From the NCBI RefSeq assembly GCF_000003815.2, contig NC_049989.1:7014734-7078733 (forward strand): a DNA stretch of 64,000 nt, given 5' to 3'. Made by a program: the position numbers and the translations under genes. This document shows, in pieces, positions 13,075 through 24,400 of the stretch. The notes beneath the pieces are model-generated. The model was not told where the DNA came from and searched no databases. It was given only the letters and a program-made list of their open reading frames with translations. The DNA comes from Branchiostoma floridae. Lineage: Eukaryota; Chordata; Leptocardii; Amphioxiformes; Branchiostomatidae. Numbering within the stretch: the first letter of the stretch is position 1; each line of letters begins with the position of its first letter.

Positions 13075-13268
13075 TTGGGGCACCACTGTTTAGAGATGAA
13101 TAACGAATTTTCTTACGTTTTGTGTCTTTTGTTGTCTTCTAAGTCATACTTTTACATATTACGCAATATCTAAATTATAAAAAATTCGGCAAAAATAACA
13201 CAACAGTGCCGCAGTGAACGAACCCCGCAGTGACGCACCGGTGTCCCAAGTGCAATGAGAAACCACCT
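13075..13268. mobile_element. MITE family A, copy 2, one end decayed
   Basis: The segment is the reverse orientation of the 4.84 kb element. It shares 'gacttagaagacaacaaaa' (seen here in complement), the 'acacaacagtgccgcagtga' stretch and an end reading 'cgcaccggtgtcccaagtgc'. The opposite terminus, near 'cttggggcaccactg', is degraded. A second copy supports the family being a real transposon. Confidence 0.65.
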
Positions 13269-14912
13269 TATGTTTCTTGTCTTTTTTGCGGCCCTTAGCT
13301 TGATTCCATTTGAACTGTGATTTTGAAAGTGTAGTTTGGTATATCTGTCTAGTTGCCAGTGGATCAATTCGTATCACGTAATTCATAAGTATGCCACTAG
13401 TTGTGAATTCCCAGAGCTGACAGATAGCGAGATTTGCACCTCTACAGTGATGAATCACGGCATTACATTACAAGAACCAGCGGTATAAATCAAAGACTTA
13501 CCGTAGAGAGGTGTGAGGAATTACAACGTCTGTCAGTACACCTCAAGGTGGGCAGGAGGGAGCCTATGGCTAGGTAGCTTCGACCGCCCCGATTCTATAC
13601 ATGTAATGAAGGATAAGTAACGACGAGTCCAATTTCAAACACATTGATAGTCGGCAGATTGCCTGCGAGCAATATGTAGTGGAAAGAGAACATGCAAGGA
13701 GAAGTTAATTATGAAGGGCCATGTATGAAAATGTACCCAAATGTGAAGAGAAAATCTGAAAAATGATAAAAGTGGACGAGATACATGATGTATATATTAG
13801 GACATGTTAGGTCTTCCATGTGGATTTTGTGCACGTGTTTGCCGAACACGAGTTTTGGCACACGCCACCATGTAGGCTACAGCATTGTACACGTGCACGC
13901 TGAACACGTGCGTGTGAAGTAAATGTCAAATTTGTCTGCTCAGAAACATTGTATATGTACCTGTCCTAGTTATGTGACATCAAGCCTTTCTTTGATGTGT
14001 TTCTTGTACTGTAGCGTGGATTGTTAACATCTGTACAAGATGCACGCTATCTGATTAGCACTTTAATGAGCCACATTTGTCATTTCCCAAGTGTAGGGTG
14101 AAATGTCTCTACCTCATTAGATATCCATTGTTTTTCAAGTTATGCTACTATGATTTTGTTTTCAGAAATCAAAACGTATGGCTTCAAAGATAAGTACAAT
14201 TCGACGTTTCATGAATACATTGCAAAGACAATCTATTAATCTGTGTGCCGTGTTATAATTACATTTTTATTGCCATACACTGTACGTAATTTACGGGAAG
14301 GCTACATTTCAGGAAACCGGGATGTGACGGTTGAAAGGTTTCTGCAGGAAGCCACAATTGCCTTTACTAGGCTTAATGTGAAAATAATACATGTGAAAGC
14401 TTTCAGGTAATGCAATCAATGAATATAGAGTGAAAGGGGCTTAGCATAGCGTCTCTCTACTACGCCTTAAAGTGTTTACCAAACCCAGTTCTGTGTGTAA
14501 GAGCTGTTATTAAGGTAACCCTCCAGACGCCAGGAGAAAGTAAGATGTGTGTTTATCGTGAGCCAATTATCTTCTATGGACATCAATGCCATTCTTGTTA
14601 ACGACAGTGACATTTGGGAGTAACGGTCTTGTAGATCGTCGATCCATCATTGCACCGTACGGAATGTAGACCCTTGAAACAAACTTCCAGTTTGTAGTCT
14701 ATGCTGATGAAAAACAAACCGTTGCAAACCTTGTCGCACCCCAATCCGTGTAAACTACTACCTGACGCACAGTTGATAAGAAAAGAGTATGGATTTTCAG
14801 TCTTAATCTCCACTCTGGCGCCGAGGGACCGGCTATTTCTTTAATGTCTGTCTTTGTTGTCAGGATCTCACCAGGAGACCATTTGTCCAACAGGACCAGA
14901 ACGCCTACAGCC
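13269..14912. other. Intergenic DNA, no gene seen
   Basis: AT-rich sequence with no credible exon. A 9-bp target site, cctacagcc, at 14,904-14,912 belongs to the element that follows. Confidence 0.55.
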
Positions 14913-15091
14913 TAGTCTCTACCAGACTCCGGATCGCTGGAAAATCGTAGAAATGGAACAAATAGGGGAGTAAGCCGCCACTGGCCAGAGAACTATAGCC
15001 GGCTAGGGAACAGCACGCGATCCACGGATCTTACTCCTCTATTTGTTCCATTTCTACGATTTTTCAGCGACCCAGAGTCTGGTAGAGACTA
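14913..15091. mobile_element. MITE family B with 9-bp target duplication
   Basis: The 179-bp element starts 'tagtctctaccagactc' and ends with its inverse. The two ends pair over about 60 bp with few mismatches, leaving a loop of about 55 bp. It is flanked by the perfect direct repeat cctacagcc at 14,904-14,912 and 15,092-15,100. A 9-bp duplication with long inverted ends is typical of Mutator-like elements; that class assignment is an inference. There is no coding capacity. Confidence 0.87.
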
Positions 15092-15401
15092 CCTACAGCC
15101 TGCCACGATATATGGCATATCGTTAGTTAGACATAATTGGGTTTCAAAAAATTCTGTGAGTTCGAATGTCCATTTTTTTCAGAAGCGGTAACGTTGCTTG
15201 TATTATAGGAGGTCGCTTCGATTGATTTTGTCACAGGCTACGTTCGGTTCAATGAAGTGCAATTCTACAAGGAATCTGTGCGCAGCAAGCCTAGGGAATT
15301 GCTATTATTATCTCTGTCTGGTAGAACCCGTGTGATTCCAAGATGTAAGATCTCCGAGGCGGGGAAAGAAAACATATTCAGAATGCCACGGACTAAGGCC
15401 C

Positions 15402-15803
15402 CTTCACACGAGAATAGGAATGACTCGAAGTGCCGTCTGAACTAAATTCTTTGTATATTCCTAGGAATTCGTAGTGTATTCTAGAAATTCTCAACGCATT
15501 CCAGATATTGTGATCGTCCCGAATGTTTTTTGTCATGCTCGAAACTTTCGAGGCGCATTTGAGGTAGAGAAATATCGAACGGCATTCAAAGTGTTCTAAC
15601 TACTCTCCATGTAACTGCAGTACAACCGCATTCTAGGGCATTCCAACATTATTCGAAACATTCTGATCTCATTCGATGGAGAACCAGCACAAGAAAATTA
15701 ACACAAATATCTGGAATGCATTTAGTATTTCTAGAATGTACTATGAATAACCAGGAATATACAAGAATTTTAATTCGGACGGCATTCCTCCTCTCGTGTG
15801 AAG
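15402..15803. mobile_element. Long-TIR non-autonomous DNA element (family C)
   Basis: The left end, starting 'cttcacacgagaatagg', and the complement of the right end, 'cttcacacgagaggagg', match with small gaps for about 85 bp, including 'cttgtatattcct' and 'attctagaaat'. The 402-bp body is rich in 'attc/gaat' motifs and encodes nothing. No clear target duplication was seen. Confidence 0.65.
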
Positions 15804-16146
15804 AGGTATTCGGTCCATTTGAAATTCCCGCCCGAAAGTGGCACGAATGTTGCAAATTCTTCATTCCAGCTGGTTCTGCTTGATTCTTGCTAATTAGGTT
15901 TCCGTGAGTATGAAGGCAGGTTCACTGAACTCTACAAAGGACACGTCAGTATAAATGTATGTTACTACCTCGCAGATGTACCAACGTTTGTAGAACAAGA
16001 TAAGGGCCATGTCTCGATACAGTTTCTCACGGAAGATTTAGAAGTACGTAGTTTCTAGGCGGTGACGAATGTTTCACGCGTCACACGATTTACGAATTTG
16101 CACGTGAGCTTAGCTAGCTATATTAGCGCGCAGGGAATGAAATAAA

Positions 16147-16419
16147 CAATAATAATAATAATCATCTGGTGTATTTTGCCAGCCAGTAGGTACCCAAAGT
16201 ATGAGTAATGAGGCTGTTTAACGTGGTCGAGGCACCTCCTCGAGCACGGGACCCCCGTTTTACGTCCCTCCCGGAAGACGATTTCGTAGAAAGCTTCGTG
16301 AGGCTACAGCAATCCGGACGTCCTTGGTTGGTCCCCCATCCAAGCACTGTCCGGACCGCGCGTTGCTTAACTTCCGAGATCGAGGGATCGGGTGTACCAA
16401 CGCGCCACGCGGCCGTAGC
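16147..16419 (-). mobile_element. 5S rRNA-derived SINE (SINE3 class)
   Basis: On the minus strand, 16,419-16,302 aligns by eye with a eukaryotic 5S rRNA gene. It opens 'gctacggcc', has 'gatctcggaagttaagcaa' (the A-box region) and 'gtgcttggatggg' (the C-box region), and closes 'ttgctgtagcc', at about 118 nt. A non-5S body of about 140 bp follows and ends in an (att)n tail at 16,147-16,162. A 5S head with a foreign body and a microsatellite tail defines a SINE3-type element; 5S-headed SINEs are known in vertebrates and amphioxus. It is unlikely to be a functional 5S gene because the body reads on without a T-run terminator. Confidence 0.75.
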
Positions 16420-18443
16420 GTACAACATGAAAAAATTAAACGAAAAAAAATGGTACAAATGCCGACCCTGGACTGCATGCTAGAGGTTTTTATAGATAGA
16501 TATGATAGGCTGACAGCAATTACGCAATGACTTATCAGTAGAGAACGTACTAGTTAGGTCCTCGTGTTTTAAAATCTCATCTCTCTCATCTCACCTCTCA
16601 AACATCAATCCAAGATCATGAAGTGGCTTACCCGGGGCACCATTACGTCATGCACAAACCTTACGATCTTCTCTAAAGACCATTTTGAAAGGCAAAGACC
16701 TAACGCAAATTGTATTTGTTCTACGTTTTCTTAAAAATCGGGGGAAAATGGATTGAATTTGTCATTTGGTAGCTCTTTAGAAATATTTTACAGGACATGT
16801 ACTATCGACCGCTTCTATGGGTAAATTTTGAATGAAATATCATCTATAAGACTATATGGACTACTTTTCTTTCCTTTGTTTGTTAAGTGTCTCTAATGTC
16901 AGCATTCTTTTTCTTAGCTAGTTGTTTTTTTAATCTAAATCAAAGCCCCAAAAGTCAAGCACCTTTGCTAGCCTTTCTTGCGATTTCTTCATTCCCATAA
17001 AAAAGGCAATTCAACGGTCGTCTTTACCAAGTTTTCTCACCGTGACCGGGAGCGGTACTGCAGTTTTGGCTGTACCAGGGTATAGTAGTCCGACTTAAAG
17101 CAAAGTACAAAACATTAGGGTTGAGGCAAGTGAAAACATGTTCATAAACATTCCGAATTACCTTGAAGACTGATGATGATGATGATGATGCCTCTGGAAA
17201 ATACTTAGTTCAACATAAAACGGTCGCGGATCGAATATTAGACGCCGCTTCAGCATCTAACACCGTGGAGCGCCACCTACATTTATGTACACGCATTGCA
17301 ATCGGTGCGTGATAAGCAAGGTTAAGGATAAAGGTGGACATCACACACTCGTTTCAGCATTGACAAGTTTTTTTTTTTCAACTGTTTATCCACTTAACGT
17401 ATATAATCTCTGGACACCTTGTCACAAATAGTACAACAAGGACATGACCATTTTAGATCGTTGTGCTCTAAAAACAAATGGTATCTATTGATCATGCCCC
17501 TGCTTTCCTGTATAAGGACGAAATTGGGGAGAATTTTATTTTCAGCAGAATGTTTTTATATGTGAATTGTTTAATAGTGAGCTATAGGAATGTCATTAGC
17601 ACCATATGGTAGTAATCTTACACCATATATAAATTTATGTACTGTATGTACATCGTACAATTTACAGGTGAAAAATAGATCAATGATGACACCTGCCGAT
17701 ATGGCCAAAAACTGCAGTCATTCTATTGAAGAAATTTAATACAAGGTACTCAGTATGTTACGTATATACATTTCACAGGTCACTGTGTAACGCACAAGTC
17801 ATGCACACCAGCAAAAATCGTAAATACATAGAAAATGATAGATGCAGAAAACCTGGACACAGTGGTGGATTCATTGATATCCGCTCGAGAAAATACAAAT
17901 TTCAATACATTGAAGGGACGAAAGTTGACAAAACACATGCCCGTATCAGGCATTATCTTCGTTGGTGTACTCCCTCACGTAAGATCATGAAATGTGTGGC
18001 GGTGCGTCCAAAGCACACTTGACTGCGTACATTTACAACGACCGAAGAAACTGTCCACTCAAAGTATATTTGTGCAACATATCCACATATACGGCTTGAC
18101 AATATTTACCAACTATGCAAAGTATACAACTTGCGAAGTAATTTGAAATGACATTGACACATCCGACACAAGGTCTTGAAGTCACCCTTTTGTCCCTTTT
18201 GTTTATCATTCTCTTTCACCGCTGCCGCTGGCATACGTTTAGTTTGAATTCTTTGTTTCATTTCTTTCATGGTGAACATGCTGTTATCAACAGCTATAAA
18301 TTAGAAATGATAACCAATACGAAAAGGTCTGACTTCCATTCTGTACTAACAATGTCCCATTGGCGACTTTTGTTATCGTCTAGAATACGGGCAAACGGCC
18401 ACAGTGTGAGATACTCTAAAACGCACACCCGCTATGACGTCAT
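16420..18443. other. Intergenic DNA and probable 3' flank of the transporter gene
   Basis: No gene recognised. There is a short (gat)n run at 17,172-17,190. Possible minus-strand poly(A) signals for the transporter (tttatt on the plus strand) occur, for example near 17,534, but none is convincing. Confidence 0.45.
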
Positions 18444-21400
18444 CTACACGTTTGAGTTCGGGAGCGCCTGTGCCACGAGCCCCTTGAACTCCATCGGCGA
18501 TGCTCGGCCATTCTCGGCAATCTCCGTCATCGGTGCATCTTCCGAGTCCTCCATGAATAGCAGGTGTCGCGCTCTCTGATGGGAGAAATATATCAAGTTG
18601 TACATTTTTGTGACATGTCCTTAAACTTCAACTGCTTGAAACTATTGTGAATATGATACTTGTACTGTTTGCAAGCTGTATCATTCAATGGTGGAATGAG
18701 CGATACATGTACACAGTGGTGCAGTGGAAGCCGTTTAATTGCATGCACACCCCATTCTCCAGTGTATTTCGTGCAATTATCCGGGCTGTGCAACAATGCG
18801 AAGTTATCCAGCTAGACCTGACCCATTTGGGATTTTGTGCAATTAACAGAAGTGTGCGGTGATCCTTTGTGCAATTAGCTGCTTTTACAGTATATACAGA
18901 GGTGTTGCACCGTACCTGTTGGAGTGTTCCGGGGGTCATGATGAACTTGTACATGGCGTACAGAGGGATGCAGACAAGGGACGAGCCAGTAATGCCCCAG
19001 CCCACCCCCACTGCCCAGCCGGGGTACACGTAGTCTCCATAGACGGGCGACTCGTAGTACACCAGCCCCAGGACAATAGTGATCTGCAACGGATAGTGTT
19101 TGAATATCTTTGAAATGTATCGAAGACTAATGATGAAATACAACGACCACAAGGCAATTAAAACATAATCTCACATCTGGGCACTGACTTCAGGGAGTGC
19201 AACATTACAACCTGAGAAAACCAGAAATGTCGGTGAAACAAATAGTTTTTGTCACTTTTCTTTGTTTTGAGTAGAAACCTGTAGGGACGTACCGCTAGTA
19301 TGATGGGGCAGATGAACGTCCAGCAGATCCGCCATGGCAGCGCAGGCTTTGTCCCCATCATCTCCTGCATCTCACACGACAAACGGTCCGTCCCTGCGGC
19401 CACAGAATGAAAGTTACTGACATTACTGAAAGTAATCTATGAAATTCCATGAACAATTTTACTGTGCCAATACCATTTGCGTTATATCTAGAGCCAAGCA
19501 ACTCCTTCATGGCGCACAATATCAACATCGCACAACAAGTACAGTCACATAGAAGATGCATCTGTTGGGTTTCATAGAATCAGCGTTGACTATTAGAACA
19601 GCGTTGATCAGAGTTCCACATTTGTCCGCACGGAATTCAACCTCAGATTAGATTAGCAGGAAAAGCTAGGAAAGCGAACGTCAAGTTGGAAAGGAAAAGA
19701 GGCAACACAACAAGTGGGTGCTTTTGTGTGCGGTAAGGGTTCTGGGTTTAGGGAGTAGATTTCCTCACCATAGATCCAGCAGACAATGGTGACCTCCAGA
19801 AGCACCACGATGGTGATGGAGGTGTTGGCAGCAAACGTGTCCATCAGGTGAACCACCAACACGCCGCCCTGGAGGAACATGGAAACAACAATGGTGTACT
19901 GAAAACTGACTCTTAAGGGAAGAATTTGCTTAAATCAGATGGATTTTGGAATGCTACATCAACACCGTATCTACTGGAAAACGTTATACACATATATTTA
20001 GGTGTATCACCCAGTGCGCTGCCAGCGCTCAACCGTGGCGGGGAACCCTATAAGCTTTCTGCAATATTCGATCCACTGCTCACCGATTCATGTCTACATA
20101 ATGTTGTCACAGAATTGTCTCATTCCTTAAAAAATACCTGCACCTGTATTCTAAAATGTGGTTTCATTTTTTTGTGTGTGTTGAAAATCAAAATCAAATC
20201 TTGTTTCAGAACAGTAAGAAGAGCAAGACGTAGTATTCTGTAGTAAGAATGAAGCATGAATCTCGTATGACGAACACAAAGTTCCAGCATGACTTACGTT
20301 GGTGGTAGTGACCAGAGCTCCGGTGTAGCAGACACACACGAGTCCCAGGACAAACAGCTCCCGGTGTCGCCGCAGCACCCGCGGGTACTCGTCACTCAGC
20401 GACGTGATGACTGTCTCCAGACCGCCGAACTAAAGTAAGACATAGGTTAAGTTATAGACCTATATGTAATGGGTAATCCCTTTGCTCTTGGTGTGTTCGT
20501 GGTCTTCCAAGTGAGCCATCTCAATGTACTATTGATACCTCAGAAAGATGTATCTATTGTCTTTCGAATCTACATGCAACAGAGTGCCTCACTTTTACCT
20601 GCGTTAAGCAAACAAGTACTACAGTGTTTAGAACAGCTTGTGAACGATGAAACAAATTCAAGCATTATTGTTTACGACATTTTGATTTTGTTTTTAATCA
20701 TAGCTTTAAAATGTATTGAGTAGTGTATGTACCGTAGAGTCTACGCCCAGGTTGATCAGCATGAAGAAGAAGATGAGTGACCAGCCCGTTGCGCCTTCCA
20801 TACTAGCGATGGCCTCGGCGTACACCTCGAACAACAGGCCGGGGCCTGGGCAGGAACGAAGGGCAACAGGGTTAATATGTGCAGATGTGCAGTGGATTTC
20901 TTGTTAACATGTGTAACGGATAGGTTACCTAATACAGGCATCGACGTGATGCTTCCCCTACAGCTAGTCTCTATTTTGGTTCTTCGTACTAAGGAAATGT
21001 GCCCAGTACAGACGGTGTATTTCCCCGTTCTGTGAGTGTGACAAAGATGTACTCCAGTACAAACATTACGTTACCTCCGACAGATATAGTCTCTAATTTC
21101 CTGTTCTGTGTGATAGAGATGTACCCCAGTACAGACATTATATTACCTCCAACAGCTATGGTCTCTATTTCCCTGTTCTGTGTGACAGAGATGTACCCCA
21201 GGACAGGCATTATGTTACCTCCAACAGCTATGGTCTCTATTTCCCTATAGCTGTTCTATGTGACAAAGATGTACGCCAGTACAAACACTATGTTACCTCC
21301 GACAGCTATGGTCTCCATTTGCCTGTTCTGTGTGACAGAGATGTACCCCAGTACAGACGTTATGTTACCTCCGACAGCTATGTTCTCTATTTCCCTGTTC

Positions 21401-24400
21401 TGTGTGACAGAGATGTACCCCAGTACAGACGTTATGTTACCTCCGACAGCTATGTTCTCTATTTCCCTGTTCTGTGTGACAGAGATGTACCCCAGTACAG
21501 ACGTTATGTTACCTCCGACAGCTATGTTCTCTATTTCCCTGTTCTGTGTGACAGAGATGTACCCCAGTACAGAGAAGATGACAAATCCCGACAGCAGACT
21601 GGCCAGGCAGTTCATCAGACTGGTGGCCACGGCGTCTCTGTGGATGAAACAAGACAATCAGAGACGGCAGACTTCACCCCCTTCACTCTCAAGGCGACGT
21701 ACTCCCAGACATACAGAAGCAGACCGCACAAGCACACACACACACACGCGCGCGCGCAAACAATTTAGATCATAGCGATTAAGTCATACTAGTCTGTGGT
21801 ACTTTCAGGTGATTGGAAGGCATTTCAGTACCATGGTGCAGGTTATGTGAGACAGAATGTCCGCCCACCTGCAGGTGTTGTTGTGGAAGCGGTTGTAGCT
21901 GGATAGCGTGATCAGCACCCCGAACCCAGGGCCCAGCGAGAAGAACACCTGTGCAGCCGCGTCCCACCACACCTACAATACAAGATCGCAGGTGAGAAAA
22001 CAAGTATGGGTAGAAGGATCAATCTACGTTTTGTTCATAAGTAGAGATCGTAGGATATAACATGATGAAAGGACGAGTCTAGTATATACATGTTAAGATG
22101 AAGCTGGTATCGACGCCTTGTCTACTTCCGTTGTTACGGAAAGGCTTAAGTTTTGTAGAATGCTTCTTGTAGCTCTGATAAAAAAATTAAAAAAAAAAGA
22201 ATTGTTATACACATGTATCTATAACTGCAATAGCAGAAAGTAAGTGAATTTTCCTTTACCGATGGTGAGGCCAGGGTCTCCCATTTCGGAGTGAGGAAGT
22301 ACAGGATCCCCCTGTCCGCTCCAGGCAGCGTCACGCCTCGAACCATCAGGATGAGGAGCAGAACGTACGGGAGGGTTGCAGTTACCCAGACTACCTGCAA
22401 GGGGGCGCGCGTGAGTAGAGTGTACATTTGTAAATGAGTATAAGCCCATTTCCTTGACACTACATGCAGCAGATATTCTGTTTCTTTTTTGTTACGCTTA
22501 TTTATCCTCCCATTCTTCAAAAGGGTCTTTACCTTTCCAGACATGTGAATCCCCTTCCATAGACTGAAGTACACGATGACAAAGACCAGGGCCAGACAGA
22601 GCGCGATCTGCCAGCGGATGTACCCCAGCTCACTTAGGCCGTTGGAGTTCTGGTACTCGTACACGTTTCTCCTATTGGTGGGAACATTCGCGTGATCAGG
22701 TGATTTTGACCAATCGAGATTCACCATTCATATGCCTTGACAAAAGATACTTGTCGCTACTTTGCTCAACATGAAAACTTTTAATAGCATGCTAGATTCA
22801 GTAAAAAAACACAAGAAGGCTAACTGATCCTTCGAGAAAACGGCAAACATTAAATACTCCCCCCTCAATTGCAAACTTCAAATTGAATACTTTAGAAGGA
22901 TTCCACGTACACGAGAAACTCAGTGGCTGCAGAGACAGAGTTGTTCCGCCAGGTGTCGACAGCGAACTCCGTACAGTTGTCCGTGTTCCACGTGTTGTTA
23001 CAACTCCTCCAGGGTAGCTCTGAAGTGAATGAACTGTAGACACAATACACGTGGGCTGCTTTGAAATGCTTATAAACTGTGGCATAAACCTTTTTCAAGT
23101 ATATATAGAATTTCTAAGAATGAAACTCAAAATAAAGCTTCGTATGAGAGTCATAAAGTACGCATTGATTCTTTTTGGCATGCTTATAAATCTTAGTTGG
23201 ATTCAAAACTGGGCTTTCACAAAGGGGCATATTAGCAATATTGTTAAAAGCTGAGGGAAACACAATGGCTGTAATTTCTGCTGTAAAGGTCTAACATATG
23301 CCACTGTAGACACAGTACAATAGCGCCAATAAAGCATGGTAACCTCATTGGACACGATTGTGGTTGCTAATTGATGCATTTCTGCATTAGGTCTCTATTC
23401 TTGGTCTTCTCTTAAATGAGTATATCATTAAAAGCACACGTTCTGTGGGGCGTATTATATGCCCCGGCAACCATGACAAAAGAAGCGAGCAATCTTGAAT
23501 AATGGTCAGCAATAAAGCCATAAGCAGTTGGTATTGTTTTCCATACCCCCCACTTCACAATACCTGTCCATTAGCGTGACCCGTACACATTGGCTCAACA
23601 CTTGAAGTGTCTGAGTAACTCCCGTGAAAGTTTAATTGGAGCACTAGTTCTGGCTACTGAAGCCCTGGAATCAGAAGTTTTGGAGCAAGGCCAAACCACG
23701 CCGTATATAAGGGTATCATCAGGTTGGTTGAAGACTGCAGCGCCCGGAACCTGCGAACCACTAATATAGAATTCGATTCTATTATTTATAAAGTATAATG
23801 ACATAACATTACACCATGAAATGTAACAAATTACTGATTCACATTCGCTGATGGAAAAGATAGTGGACTAGCTGACTCCTAACAGAATTTATCCAGTTTC
23901 TTCTTTGTATCATGTAACGCTCTACTTGGTCACCTTCACCGATGTAGAAATGACTATCATGCTTGTAACTGCTCAGCGGCTGGTCTCTGTCATACGTGGT
24001 TAAAGTAGAGCGAATGTTTGAAAATTTATACCGGTCGGAGTTGTTAAATAAAATGGTAAGTTTGTGTTTACCTGAAGAAGTAGAAGACTGCCCATGCGAT
24101 GATAGTGTTGTAGTAGAAGGATGTGTACATCCCCACAAGTATCATGGCATAACCCATGCCTGGAAAATCACCAGACGTCACAGTATTCAGATTTAAATAA
24201 AATTCTATCTGAACAAGGAGCTTTTATCAGACTGATAAAAGCTCCTTGATCTGAAGGATACACAATTGTCATCAGGCGTACATAGCAGGCCTTTCTCTAC
24301 ATAGAGCGTCCAATGTATTTTTTGCTATATGTTGATGTTGTGCCAGTCAATCAAGTTAAACTTTGCAAAAGATAACGATTCCCTGAAACGTACATTCCTG

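Noticed and set aside
12686-13093. 135-codon open frame on the plus strand
   Set aside because: AT-rich, no recognisable motif, and it runs into the edge of a MITE copy.
16302-16419. Functional 5S rRNA gene
   Set aside because: Several mismatches to the 5S core, no T-run terminator, and fusion to a SINE body with an (att)n tail.
21260-21775. Plus-strand frames with repeated [13 protein letters not shown]-type units
   Set aside because: These are the complement of the 72-bp repeat; the minus strand encodes the transporter and has the splice sites.
22146-22727. 193-codon frame as a single transporter exon
   Set aside because: It spans two real exons (22671-22533 and 22394-22260) plus an intron that happens to be open; splice sites and family alignment define the exons.
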